Below are positions 43,068 through 55,590 of a stretch of 64,000 bases of DNA, piece after piece. Position 1 is the first letter of the stretch. Every line of letters begins with the position of its first letter. A program made the translations under genes and the position numbers. The notes beneath the pieces were generated by a model. It was not told the DNA's origin and did not search any database. It worked only from the letters and a program-made list of their open reading frames with translations. Origin of the DNA: Adiantum capillus-veneris. Its lineage: Eukaryota > Streptophyta > Polypodiopsida > Polypodiales > Pteridaceae. The stretch covers positions 110,552,549 to 110,616,548 of the forward strand of contig CM043953.1 in the NCBI GenBank assembly GCA_014529385.2, in the 5' to 3' direction.

Positions 43068-43250
43068 GCAGGAAATGATAATTTGGTAAGCAACGTGCTT
43101 TGAAAGCAATAAATGCAAGCAAGCTAAGGTTTTTCCACTATTATGATTATGGTGCGAGATATGAAATGATATTGTGGTAAGCAAGCTGCTTTGAAAGTAA
43201 TAAAGGCAAGCAAGCTAAGGTTTTTCCACTATTATGATTACGTGTGAGAT
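43068..43250. repeat. Tandem repeat, two ~90-bp units plus a partial third
   Basis: Units share GGCAAGCAAGCTAAGG or TGCAAGCAAGCTAAGG and TTTTTCCACTATTATGATTA. A third partial unit (GATATGAAATGGTATCGTGG) follows. Confidence 0.8.
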
Positions 43251-44600
43251 ATGAAATGGTATCGTGGGCTTTTTTCTTCTTGTTCAGAGATATGAGGTAA
43301 GTTTTTATCACTGCAATTGCGGCATGCCTAATTTTCATGTTACTTGCTACAAGGCTCCACTATATTTGGTATTATGGCATCATGTTGCCAGCACACTCGT
43401 GCCTGAGTGAGTAGGTTTTGAGTTTGGACTCCTTTTACAATGGTGCCTACGGGCTTTGCACCATTGGACAATCTAAGGTACACTTTGTGAGTGTAATTAA
43501 GACATACATTAATTGCATGTAATTTTATGATTCTAAATACGATGTTCAACTCGACAAGTTTGATTATATGTAAATGATTGACAAGGTCAATTTTATTTTG
43601 CCATGGCATATGCATGTCGACGGAAGCATTTGATGGCTCTCAGCACAGAAGCTCAAAAAAGTTTTATTCTTAGATGTCATTGTATGAAGCAGGGCTTCCA
43701 TTTTATGCCAATGGCATAGTAGCTCCCAAAGTTTGAGGCATGCTATGAACATATGGACTTGATTTTTGCAAGTATAAATTATCGCTTTTGACCAAAGGGG
43801 CCAGCATACACCATGCCAAGCGCACTTGCATGGTACATACGATCGCTCTATCCAAATCCAGGGCTACTTCATGCAAGGAAATTCATAAAATCAAATTGAA
43901 ATTCACTCTCAACCAAGCATGTGCTTTCGGCTTTTGAGGCAACTAGCCATAGATGGGCGACAAGGTTAGACGATTTTTGTTCTTGAGATCCAATTGTGAA
44001 TATAATTTTAGCTTGAGAGGATCTCCTACTTTACAAAGCAAAGTGCTTTAAAGGTCATAACAAGAAGCAAGGCTTCTACCCCATGCCAAGGTATTGCTCC
44101 ATGACACACAGATCTAGGGAATTGACATTCTTGTATGACAAGGTCAACTCGTGCTTGAATATCTCAACTTTGGTTTTGGATAGTGCAAGGCACTTAAACG
44201 TATCACACATTAGTGGGAAGAGGCACCAACCCTTATTGAACCGAATCAAAACAACATAAAGATCCCTAACCTATCTATTTGTAACCCTCTATAGGGTCAA
44301 GGGAACATGATATTGTATAGATGGGCTGGCAACCCTAAGTCTAAACCTCTATCATCATCATCGTCAAGCTAAATAAATTCATCCTCAGTGAGACCATGTG
44401 TCCCATCCATGAAATCATGTAAATCTTTCTCAAGAAACTCACAACACTTTTCAAAACTCAATTTCAACTCTTTTTGTGTTAGATATGATCAATTCTAGCA
44501 TTCACGTTACCTATATTCATCTCTTGTCCTTTACAAGCCCAAACATGCTTCAAATTCAATGGGATTTTGTCTATTTTCTTCTTAATTGCCCTAGATCACA
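43251..44600. other. Intergenic, no gene recognised
   Basis: AT-rich sequence without a coding signal, splice pattern or element end that I can recognise. It precedes satellite array 2. Confidence 0.5.
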
Positions 44601-45260
44601 AGGGTGTACACAGATGTATCCTTTGGCTCCCAATCTGGTCTCAAAGACATCATAAGCGTATGATGTCTCTCTGGTCAAAATGGAATTCTATTTCTACCCA
44701 AGGTGCTCCTTGATATGTACAACATGCACATGTGCTCACATCAAATTTTGGAAGTCAAACATGCACAGATTTGCCACTTTTTTGACAAGGAATCTCCCCT
44801 AAAGAGTAAAATACTCTCAATACTCAATCTATATGTGCAAATGAAATGAAACTTGGTGTATTTTCTCTACACAACTTGCAAAAGATGGGTGTAAAGTCAA
44901 AAGTTCACTTTGGATGCTAGATTCACTTCTCAAACATCAGACGCGTACGATGTCTGCTGATGGATTTTTTACTAGAATTTATCCACAAGCATCGCCAATC
45001 TCCAGCACTAGTTTCCAAGCACTTTTACCAATTTTCATGCAAAGATATGCTCAGAATCACAATTTTCTATTTTTTTCATTTTTGACACTCCGTCTTTTAT
45101 CTTTTGGGTACTAAGTGTTGGACAAAACTTTAGTCTCAGGGTGTACTTAGGGTAAAAGACCCCTTTTGAATACTCTTGTGCAATCTGTTTTGTCAAATTT
45201 GGTCTTCTGCTAGCCCTTAAGACATCATACACGTATGAAGTTTGAAGTTGCAAAATTGCA
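44600..45260. repeat. Satellite array 2 with the same palindrome
   Basis: Three copies of the 24-bp near-palindrome start at 44,645, 44,932 and 45,220, 287 and 288 bp apart, the same period as array 1 more than 33 kb away. Bases between palindromes are highly diverged. The word GAAACTTGGTGT at ~44,848 is the reverse complement of ACACCAAGTTTC in array 1 (~11,589), which hints at opposite orientation. Confidence 0.65.
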
Positions 45261-45999
45261 AATTTTCTCAACAGATCTCTTGCATATATGTTCTTATGCA
45301 CTCAGCATCATTCAGCCATGCACAATTAACGACTGCAGCTTGTTTATTGCAATTTTACCCTAAAAATCAACTTTTCAAAGATTGCAAATGCAAACAATCA
45401 TACAAGCAAATAATTATGTGATCGATAGCTCTAGATCATAATCAACATATCCTATCTACAACTACTCCTACATGTTGGCAAAAATGCCACGAGAAAATGC
45501 TAGCACAGGGAGCATGACCTATAGGCGCATGGAAACAAGTGGATGGTTGTCAATCACCTACTCGACCTTCTAAGACAATCACTACTCGAGAAAATCAAAC
45601 TCGGACTTACTATGTGCTCATGATTGTAACTCAATCTACAAGGCTCAAACTCTTTGAATCAAGACCAAATGTGCTCGAATCGTCACAAAACTCATAGGGC
45701 ACACTCTACTTACCTAGAGGTCACTACCCTATGGACTCTAACCCGATATCTTGCATGTAATCACTCTGTGTAGCAAATGTGTATGAAGATAGACAATGTA
45801 TTATAGGTCAGCGTTTCTCGTCATGTATGGTCCTGACATGTAGCTCTAATTACCATGAACCCATTGATGTAAAGAACTCGCAAAACAGACACACGATTTG
45901 CAAGATAACTCACTCAGAAGCTTGTGGGAGCTCGCCTCGTGACGGAGCCAAAACTTTTGCAAGCTTGGCGTTTGAGTGTATCCCTTGCCGTTGCTAATT

Positions 46000-46000
<1 letters not shown>
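45261..46000. other. Intergenic, no gene recognised
   Basis: No coding signal is found. The right end probably lies in or next to the LTR of E. Confidence 0.4.
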
Positions 46001-46742
<742 letters not shown>

Positions 46743-46757
46743 CTCCCCCCTTCCTTG
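46743..46757 (-). other. E polypurine tract
   Basis: The minus strand reads AAGGAAGGGGGGAG directly before TGTTTATT. Confidence 0.75.
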
Positions 46758-47074
46758 GGTAGATCATACTTTTTGGCAAGATGTTGTCACTCTTTGAAAC
46801 CACTTGTTCCAAGTTGTAATGGGTGAGGACTTTGACCAATAGTTTTCCACCATTCGAGGTGTTTCATCAAGTTGCAAGGGTGGTAAGGTACTCTCCATGA
46901 GCTTACTTGCAACGTTGCTTTACGTGGTGAACCTACAATGGGAGGTGCTATTTCTTTCTTGTTTTTTTGAATATTTTTACAGTGGTAGGTGGAGGTTATG
47001 TAAGAGTTTGTAGTTCTATGGATGAACTACATGAAGCTTCATTTGACTTCCCTATTCCTGAGCTAAGTGATACA

Positions 47075-47105
47075 AATCATTCTCGCTTTGGTACCCAAAC
47101 TAGCT
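47075..47105 (-). pseudogene. E W-V-P-K motif
   Basis: The minus strand reads PVPELVWVPKRE at about this place, between the second retropepsin-like domain and the polypurine tract, matching the tails of G1 and H. Only one copy is clear. Confidence 0.45.
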
Positions 47106-47149
47106 CTGGAACAGGTGTGTAGTATTCCATGATCTTTCCCTTCCCACTG

Positions 47150-47640
47150 TCTTTAATCGACTCCATATGTTTCCCTTGTCAAAATACTCTGATTCATGGG
47201 TGCCACATTCTCTATTTTAGGCATGGAAGTTGAAGTTTTAAAGGTTTGTGCAACATGTATGGATGCTTTAACCTCTTGGATCTGCAATGTTTTGTTTTGT
47301 GATTCCTCAAGAGGCAATAACTCAAAGACTACTGCTTGGGTTGAGAGTTGGTTTCTGTGTCGTGATACTCTCAGTTCCCAATCAATACTAGATTTAGTTG
47401 TAGACATCCACGTGCGCCCTAGGTTTATGTTACCCTCCATAGTGCCAACATGTATGACCAAAACACTTTGAACCATAGTCCCTTTGTCATAAATGATAGG
47501 AGTGTGTCGGATTCCAAAAACAGTGGTCTTCTTCTTATTGAAACCCTTGACTTGGATGGTACTTGTGGATAAGGTTGGTTTTCCTAGCTGACACCACACT
47601 CCATAGGATAACAAATTATGTTGAGCTCACGTGTCCAATA
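47150..47640 (-). pseudogene. E second retropepsin-like domain, 3' of integrase
   Basis: Reads NLLSYGVWCQLGKPTLST, VKGFNKKKTTVFGIR and NINLGRTWMSTT, then a Ser/Gln-rich tail. N-L-L-S-Y compares with G1's N-L-V-S-Y, and I-N-L-G-x-x-W with G1's and H's closing block. The first, ordinary protease of E lies at 56.84-57.16 kb. So E also carries two. Confidence 0.55.
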
Positions 47641-49050
47641 AAGCATTATATAGTATTTTCCATAGGAGCTATTCAACTCTATTGGGTATCGTAGAGGCGG
47701 TTTAGAGTTTATAGAATCGTCATCTGCTTCAAATTGGAATGAATGTGTAACACCCAGATTGGATCCTCATTGGCATCTAATACGTTATTGTCACCCTCGA
47801 GCTTCACACTTGGTTTGTATCTTTTTTAACTCACCTTGTTCTTTTGCTTCTTTCTTTTGATGGATGGCACATAATTCCTCTTGGCTTAGGGGATCATAGT
47901 ATCTTTTGCATTCTCCCATTGATGAATCCAAGGGTCCCTTGTGGGGTAATTTCACATATTATATATGACCCTTTTCCAATGTATCTCAATTTTTTCTTCT
48001 CGTTACACACTCCGTACATAAGAAATTTATCATCGACTTTGATGTCCTTGTTTTTTAAATGGCGATCAGACCAATTCTTTCTCCTATCTTTCTACACAAG
48101 GCCATTCTGCACAACCAACTGCCTCTCTTCCTCTAGCCTTTCGAGGATATAAAAACGCTCGACTAATGGGTTACTATCCCAACCTTCTTGAGAAGCTACT
48201 CAAAGACTAGGAATGACAAACTCCCATGGCATTACTACTTCTTGACCATACACCATTTTAAACGGTGTGCAATCAATGGCCACTTTATAAGCAGTACAAT
48301 AAGCACATAGAGCTGATGTAAGCTTCAAGTCCCAATATGTACGATGAGCCTCTACCGGCTTAGTTAAGATAGAAATTAGAGTCTTGTTGGTACTCTCAAC
48401 TTGGCCATTTGCTTGTGGATAATAAGGTGTAGATTTATGGTGGGATATCGTGAATTGTCAGGTGAGTTCTTTTATCACTTCATTTGTAAAAGAGATACCA
48501 TTGTCACTCACAATCTCAAAGGGACATCCAAATCGTGTAATAATGTTTTCAAAGAGGAACTTAGCTATTGTCTTTGCATCAGTAGCCACTTAAAGAACAA
48601 GGACATAGTCAATAACCACGATGATATATTGGGATTGAGTATTACGGGATGTTGGACTAATTGACCCTACAAAATCTAAGCCCCACTTTTCAAATGGTTG
48701 TGTCACCTTAATAGGATGTAGAGGCATCTTATCTTTTCTTTGTGGTTTTGCATAATGTTGGCATTCATCACATCCTTTTGTAAAGAGTGATACATCCTTA
48801 AATAAAGTGGCCACCAATAGCCTGATTGTAATACCTTTCTAGCAGTCAATTCTCTTGAAAAGTGACCACCAGCTACGCCCATGTGTGCTTCTTGCAAAAT
48901 GTACAAATATTCATCCTCACGGGCACAACGTCTAAGAATGTCATTTTTTCTTTGTTTATAGATAGTTTCGACAATCAAGCAATAAGGTTCACATTCTTTG
49001 ATCAACCTTCGAGCTAAATCCTTTCGAAGCTCTTTGGGGGAAAACCCATT
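47641..49050 (-). pseudogene. E integrase relic
   Basis: Zinc-finger part (EAHMGVAGGHFSRELTAR, YWWPLYLRMYHSLQ) at ~48,910-48,790, with the Cys block DECQHYAKPQRKD at ~48,770-48,720. The core begins LHPIKVTQPFEKWGLDFVGSI and IIVVIDY (~48,720-48,600). The rest is weaker and runs to ~48,150, with a charged C-terminal part below. Confidence 0.75.
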
Positions 49051-49545
49051 AACTAAAAAGTTGACAATCGTTTCACTCCATTCAGGCATTGTCTCACTAT
49101 AAATAGGGAAGTGTTCGAGAATTCATCATCAACTCCAACACAGGCTTCACCATTGGGTATGTGAGACAAATGATCTACCGTAACATGTTTCTTGCCAAGT
49201 CTTACAACAACAGTGAAATCAAACTCGAACAGAATAACAACCATCGCGTAATTCATCTTGTGGAACACGGCTTGTTTACTAGATACAACAACGCTTGATG
49301 ATCTACATAAAACACAAACTTGGTAGCAAGAAAGTAATATTGAAATTTCTTTACGACATAAATCATAGCTAAATCTTCTTGCTCTGTAGTGGTGTAGTTC
49401 TTCTCGGCATCATTTAATTGGCGACTTGCAAAGCTAATAGGGTAGTCTAATTTATGTTCTGCGGGTTGAGTTAGAACACACCCAATAGCAAAGTTTGATG
49501 CATCAATATGCACATGGAAAATTACGTTCCAGTCGGGCACTCATA
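49050..49545 (-). pseudogene. E RNase H relic
   Basis: IFHVHIDASNFAIGCVLTQP, YPISFASRQLNDAEKNYTTTE and KFVFYVDHQALLYLVNKP, then HVTVDHLSHIPNGEA. The blocks equal those of G1 (5,540-5,905). Confidence 0.85.
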
Positions 49546-49639
49546 GGATTGGGGCACTGGTCAGGGCCTTTTTTATTAACTCATAAGCATGGTCACACTC
49601 CTCGGTCTAGTGAAACTCGATAAGAAGCTTGTACAATGG

Positions 49640-50002
49640 ACGAGCTATCTCGGTGAAGTTAAGTTTAAAATAAACTGTCGATAATAACCAACATGGCCTA
49701 TTAATGTTTGAACTCCATTATAGTTTGTAGGTGGTGGCAAATTGGCAATGGCTTTAATCTTGCTTTCCTCTGTAGAAATTCCATTCTTAGACACTATATG
49801 CCCTAAAATAACTCCATGCTTGACCCAAAATTGGCACTTGAAAGGGTTCAATGAGATGCGATACAATCTACACCTTTCAAACACTTTTTGTAAACATGAT
49901 AGATTCTTCTCCCAAGAGGAATAAACACAAAGGTCATCTAGGAAAGCTTCACAAAACTCCCTTTAATATTCTTTGAACGCAGTGTTTATAAATCGTTGGA
50001 AT
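49640..50002 (-). pseudogene. E reverse transcriptase, C-terminal part
   Basis: RLYRISLNPFKCQFWVKHG and VILGHIVSKNGISTEESK, followed by IGHVGYYRQFI. It is the thumb/connection end of RT. The N-terminal part lies beyond the LTR-D insertion at 55.3 kb. Confidence 0.8.
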
Positions 50003-50007
50003 GTAAC
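50003..50007. repeat. Target duplication of solo LTR-D (left)
   Basis: GTAAC at 50,003-50,007 against GTAAT at 55,227-55,231; four of five bases agree. Confidence 0.6.
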
Positions 50008-50679
50008 TGTGAGGTCCCCACCCCGCCATATCAAACAGCGGATCTGATGGTGAACCTGGTGGCCACTAGGTCTATAGCGGAAGCAAACAAAGTGGTTCAT
50101 GGTTTAGCTAGCGAACGATCTCTCATCACAAAGTGAGTCGAGCTCGAGCCTACTAGCAATGAGATCTAGCTCCACCTCGCAGGGGAAGCGTACTTAAACT
50201 ATCTAGCGATCCTAAGACCCACCTTCCAAGAGGAGAGAAACCCCGAGTGCCTTTTTCCCCATGTTTCAGAGGCACGTACTCTCGAGATTTCACCGCTCTA
50301 GGGGCAATGAGTATTACTAATATCGAATTGAACACTATGGGGACAGAGAGTTCCCGACCAATCGGGACCACCCATCTCATAGGCATTGGCAACCTGAGCC
50401 AAGCCCCCACTTTCCACCCCCACACTCACACTTCCTTGTGTGACCTAATTACTACCACAATGATTGTTCAACATAAACATTCCTTGATTTATTCCGAATC
50501 ACATTGTTCGTTAAGACAGCCCTTCAACCAGTATTGCAAACAACACCAAGAGAGTATTCTAGTAAAAATTCTACTCAAACTTATTCATTAAAATTCCAAT
50601 GTTCTGGAGGTACAACATCCCCCCTCCAGCGAAAGTTTACTCCTCCCGTTGTCGCCTAGCTGCCCATACAACTAGGTAT

Positions 50680-50785
50680 GTCCACCGCATAGAAAGCACT
50701 ACATGGACACTCCCACCGCATAGAAAGCAAGACGTGGGTTCCCACCGCATAGAAAGCAAGTCGTGGGTATCCATCGCATAAAAAG
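50680..50785. repeat. 30-bp minisatellite in LTR-D copy 2 (four units)
   Basis: Four units with the core ACCGCATAGAAAGCA, the complement of the repeat in LTR-D copy 1, which has three. Confidence 0.8.
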
Positions 50786-51061
50786 CAAGTCGTGGATTCA
50801 AGAGCCCTTATCAAGGAACTCTGCCCTCTGTGATCAGTAGGGGGGTCAGGACTGATTCAACATTGGAAATAGAATGAACATGTCGAGCTAAATTTTTCCT
50901 AGCAGACATTATTTCCTATTGCAAACAACATACCCATCAATCATTTCTTTCCTACTTTAGACTTTAATGTACAAATGAGTTCAGTGCCGAGGTTTCCGTC
51001 GGATTTCTCCAACATGTTTTGGGGATATGTTCATTCCTAACTAAACGTGTGCAATGTTAAT

Positions 51062-51232
51062 TCAAACGACTTGAATAAAATCATGACCTACCTCTTCCAT
51101 TTCTTCGTCAATGGCCCGTGAGATGGCCGGTATTTGTTCGTCCATGGGAGCTTTTCCCTTTCCATTGACATTGCTTGTTCCCGCCTCGCGGTCGTGGGCA
51201 CCACCGAAGCGAGTTCTCTTGACCGGGGCCAT
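51062..51232 (-). CDS. 56-codon ORF inside LTR-D copy 2
   Basis: Starts MAPVKRTRFGG and ends EEMEEVGHDFIQVV. Same length as the ORF in LTR-D copy 1, with 5 of 56 residues different, all but one after residue 33. A GAG|GTAGGT donor-like site lies before the stop, as in copy 1. It is not recognised as a known domain. Whether it is translated or spliced is unknown. Confidence 0.45.
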   Translation of the reverse strand: MAPVKRTRFGGAHDREAGTSNVNGKGKAPMDEQIPAISRAIDEEMEEVGHDFIQVV

Positions 51233-51865
51233 TTTACTCACTACTTTAAACGATAAACTTGAAAAAGAGCAAAAGTCCGAGAGCATCATAACAAACCAAT
51301 TGACAGATTAGATTTATTTCAGAATCCTCCTTATGCAAGAGTTTAGATTTCCCCTTCGATACCTAGCAATTTTATAGGCAGTTTCTTACTTGCCCTATGG
51401 GAAATGGCTCTAAAGTTAATCACTTGGCTTAGATGATTAAGAAATTCAGAATTTTACTAATTGATTTACAAAAGAGATGAAGTAAGCAAGTTCAATCATT
51501 TTCCTAGAGCACTTGAAGATGCAGAATTACCGCAGGCATATGTGATAGAAATCCTTTTTCCTAATGGCCTAATGACGGTTTAATTTTTTAGCCTTAATCA
51601 CATTTTAATGTGGGATAAGATTGGGTCTAATTTAATTACAATACTATTGAATGATAAGAGAGTGAATTCCATCAAATCTACATTATTACTAGCTGGCAAT
51701 TTATTAACTAAGCTGCCTAGAGAGATAATCTTTCCTAATCATGTATTAAACCTTGATTAAGGATGATGAATGGCTGCATAATTTATCTAATTGAATGATG
51801 ATTATGTAATGGAGTATAACTATGTAAACTTAGAGAGAAGCTATTGAAAATTATAGCTACAAGTA

Positions 51866-53440
51866 TGTCATAAAATCTAATATCTAACCAACCCAAATGA
51901 TTTTCTCATATTAAATTGATCGCTTAATGTGGGAGAATAAACGGGAACAAGTGTTAAGATATAGATATGTGCTTATAGATCTATCTCAACACGGGGCCAA
52001 TGGTAAAGGGACCCAAATGAGGGATGGTCTATCAAAGAGCAAGGCTAACCAATGGAGCATAAGACCTTAGGGTTAGCTTCATTGAAGACCTCCAATAATG
52101 TGTGTAAAAGTCCTTTGACCTTAGGTAAGCTAGGGCTGAACCCAGCCCAAGCTCGAGGTGCTTGTCGTGCTTGAGGTGCTTGATTAAGGTGCTTGAGGTG
52201 CTTGACCTGCTACATGCTTGAGGTGCTTGACTTGCTACTTGATTAAGGTGCTTGAGGTGCTTTGACATGCTTGCCTGAGATGCTTGTGGGAACACCCCTA
52301 GTTCAAGTGCATTGTCATGCTTGATGACTAAGGTGCTTGAGCACCAAAAGTCAAAAGTATCCCTACAAGAGGGGGGGCGAGCCCTTTTCCTAGGGGATAG
52401 AGAGAGAACACACACTCACACATGCAAGGAAGGCCCAAGCTTGAAGAGGCAACAGGGACACATGTCAGGCCCCTACCTATGTTACCTTCATGAGATGCCT
52501 GAAGCCTATTGGTTGGCCACCCAAGGGGTCCAATAGTAATTTAGAAGATTTAATTAATTGATTTAGCATTTATCTAGCCCTCTCTCTCAAAGGGGAAAGG
52601 GGGACACTTGTCTCAAGGCTACCCCTACTGCTTGTAATGCCTCCTGCTTATGATTGGCTAGGCCTAGAGGGGTCCAATGAGCTTCAAGCATGAGCTACAA
52701 GGGGGGGTCGACCCAAGCAAGCTAGGGGGTTGCTTAGGGGGAATACTCACCCACACACACTCACAAACACTCTCATTGTGTGCTATGCAAAGTGCAAGAG
52801 CTCCCTCTCCAAGCAAGTAGAGGTTGAGAGCCTACACCAACACTCTTGGCTATGGAGTGAAAATCCAACCAAGAGCCATGCTTCCATGCTTAAGCTTGCC
52901 ATCTCCTTCTTCTTCATTACTATGCTATTATGTATGCTAGCAACAAGAGTTATGATAAGTGAGGAACTAATTCTTTCTCCTACGAAATGTTTCTTCTTCC
53001 TCTTCCCTACCCTCATTCCCTGCTAGCTCTCTCCACCTTCGAAGGTGTTTGAGGTCTTGGGACTGAGGCTTGGGATAGCTAAAGCTTTCTTCAAGTTTAT
53101 GTTATGTTTGTGATGCATGAAGCTTTCCATCTTCATTGCATCACCTAGGTCACAAGGAACACAAAGACTGTATTGTAACAAGTCTCTCTTTATGGGAGAA
53201 ATCATAATACAAATGCCTATTGGAGGGGGGACCGGCTCCACATAAATCCGGTCCTCAACTGTTGTCATGTTCTCTAAATTCTCTCTCTTGCAAAAGTATT
53301 GTTCATGCCAAGTTAACTAATTGCTATGATTATGTTGCTATCTTCAATTATGTTCACCCGTTATGCTCACAAAGTTATTTCTCAAAAGTACTCTCATTAA
53401 TCTCCGCTACTCTCAAGTTAAATAGGCCAATTCCATTACA
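51866..53440 (+). mobile_element. Solo LTR-A copy 3, inside LTR-D copy 2
   Basis: 1,575 bp, TGTCATAAAATC to TTCCATTACA, flanked by AGTA on both sides (51,862-51,865 and 53,441-53,444). No primer site or polypurine tract is adjacent, so it is a solo LTR. It contains a 15-bp minisatellite (GCTTGAGGTGCTTGA-type) at ~52,140-52,340 and the antisense ORF region on the minus strand at 53,268-53,023. Confidence 0.85.
52140..52345. repeat. 15-bp minisatellite in LTR-A copy 3
   Basis: About a dozen variants of GGTGCTTGA(C/G). LTR-A copy 4 has only two or three units near 59,315-59,365; this explains most of the length difference between the copies. Confidence 0.75.
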
Positions 53441-53491
53441 AGTAGGCATAATAGACGAAGAATATGAGAGAGTAATGATGAGAATAAAGAA

Positions 53492-55226
53492 GAGCCGTAA
53501 TTTAACCATAATTATCGTGATTAGGGGTTGAGAATCCTCTGATTTTTCTGATCCAATGAATCCTCAAGATGAGAATTTCGACAGCACCTCCCTCCTTGCT
53601 TCTCCTTCAAAAACTGTGTGCGTACCGGCAGCACCTCCCCAAGGTGTGTGTAGGTGTGTGTGTGTGTGTGTGTATATACTGGGTGTGTGTGTAAGCATGT
53701 GTGTCTGTGTGTATGTGAGCACACCTTTAAATAGGCCTCCTCAAGCTGAAAATCAATTTGGGTTGCTATTTGCATCTGGGAGCCTTTCTAGTTAAGCATG
53801 GCAAGTCCAGTTGCCTACCCACCAAGTGTCCAGTTGGCTTGGTTAACTGACTCTCACACTTAGTAGCAAGCTTAGAAACTCTCCCAAGACTCCCACAAGG
53901 CAAGAGGGAGCCCCCTAGCTGCTAAAGCTGACCTGGAGTGGCCTGGAACCTGCTCCCACACAGCCTCGAGTCCCCGGTGCCTCCCCGGACAATTTTGGGA
54001 AAACTGGATTTTAGGCTAAAATGGGTCATATGAGTCGGATTTTGATGCCGAAAATTGCTATAGCAAGCTCTAACTAAGGCGTACCGGCCCGAGTACCTGC
54101 CATATTTAGCAGCCCCCGGGGTCCGAAAATGCATTTTTTTTAAATTCGGGGTACGGGTGCAGTTTTTCGAGACGGTCAAAACTGGATGGGTCGGGTGACC
54201 AAAAACTTACTATTTTTGGAAAATTTTCACAAAAATTATTTTAATGCGCATTTCGAAGCTTTAAAACATTCTAAACATCATGGCACTGATGAGACAGAAT
54301 TCGAAAAACTGCTAAAAATAGTAACTTTTTCCATTATATGAGCCGTAATTTAACCATAATTATCGTGATTAGGGGTTGAGAATCCTCTGATTTTTTTGAT
54401 CCAATGAATCCTCAAGATGAGAATTTCAGCAGCACCTCCCTCCTTGCTTCTCCTTCAAAAACTGTGTGCGTACCGGCAGCACCTCCCCAAGGTGTGTGTA
54501 GGTGTCTGTGTGTGTGTATACTGGGTGTGTGTGTGAGCATGTGTGTCTGCGTGTGTGTGAGCACACCTTTAAATAGGCCTCCTCAAGCTGAAAATCGATC
54601 TGGGTTGCTATTTGCATCTGGGAGCCTCTCTAGTTAAGCATAGCAAGTCCAGTTGCCTACCCACCAAGTGTCCAGTTGGCTTGGTTAACTGACTCTCACA
54701 CTTAGTAGCAAGCTTACAAACTCTCCCAAGACTCCCACAAGGCAAGAGGGCCTCCCCTAGCTGCTAAAGCTGACCTGGAGTGGCCTGGAACCTGCTCCCA
54801 CACAGCCTCGAGCCCCCGGGGGCCTCCCCGGACAATTTTGGGAAAATTGGATTTTAGGCTAAAATGGGTCATACGAGTCGGATTTTGATGTCATAAATTG
54901 CTATAGCAAGCTCTAACTAAGGCATACTGGCCCGAGTACCTGCCATATTTAGCAGCCCCCGAGGTCCGAAAATGCATTTTTTCAAATTCGGGGTACGAGT
55001 GCAATTTTTCGAGACGGTCAAAACTGGACGGGTCGAGTGACCAAAAACTTACTATTTTTGGAAATTTTTCACAAAAATTATTTTAATTCACATTTCGAAG
55101 CTTTAAAACATTCTAAACATCATGGCACTGACAGAATTCAGAAAACTGTTAAAAATAGTAACTTTTTTCATTATATTCATTTCAAGGTACAATGGTGCTC
55201 TTTTGATCGGGGTCAAAGACCTTACA
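53492..55226. repeat. 848-bp tandem duplication within LTR-D copy 2
   Basis: GAGCCGTAATTTAACC starts at 53,492 and again at 54,340. Each unit covers most of the U3, including the TATA-like box and the TG/CA microsatellite. Only the outer unit ends with the true LTR end (TTACA). The units differ in microsatellite length and at scattered bases. Confidence 0.85.
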
Positions 55227-55289
55227 GTAATAACAAGGGCATTTCTCAAGCCAAAGGCCGTAACACGAAATGCAAACACTCCAAATTCG

Positions 55290-55590
55290 GTTATAAAAGC
55301 AGTTTTAGTTTGGTCCTCGTATGATTATAACCAGAGTATCCATTTAAAAAGCTATAAGCTTCCTTTCCTGCAACTCTTTCAAGCACATGTTCGGAATATG
55401 ACAAGGGATAATGATCTCTCATAGTGGTCGCATTAACTATCTTGAGGTCCACACACACTCTAAGTTTCCCATTCTTTTTTGGCACAATGACTATCAGAGA
55501 AACCCATTCCGAGTGCTCAATAGGGTATATGAATCCACATTGGAAAAGTTTTTAAATCTCTTCTTGAACAACCTTTGCATACTTAGGATT
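55290..55590 (-). pseudogene. E reverse transcriptase, N-terminal part
   Basis: MPKKNGKLRVCVDLKIVNATT, MRDHYPLSYSEHVLERVAGK and YSFLNGYSGYN, the same blocks as in G1 at 4,780-4,950. The rest of RT lies on the other side of LTR-D. Confidence 0.85.

Larger units (their letters stand above)
50008..55226 (-). mobile_element. Solo LTR-D copy 2 in E, with LTR-A inside and an internal tandem duplication
   Basis: Inverted relative to copy 1. On the plus strand it runs from TGTGAGGTCCCC to ACCTTACA. It interrupts the RT of E and is flanked by GTAAC/GTAAT. Removing LTR-A (51,866-53,440) and one 848-bp duplicated unit leaves about 2.8 kb, the same as copy 1 without LTR-C. Confidence 0.8.
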
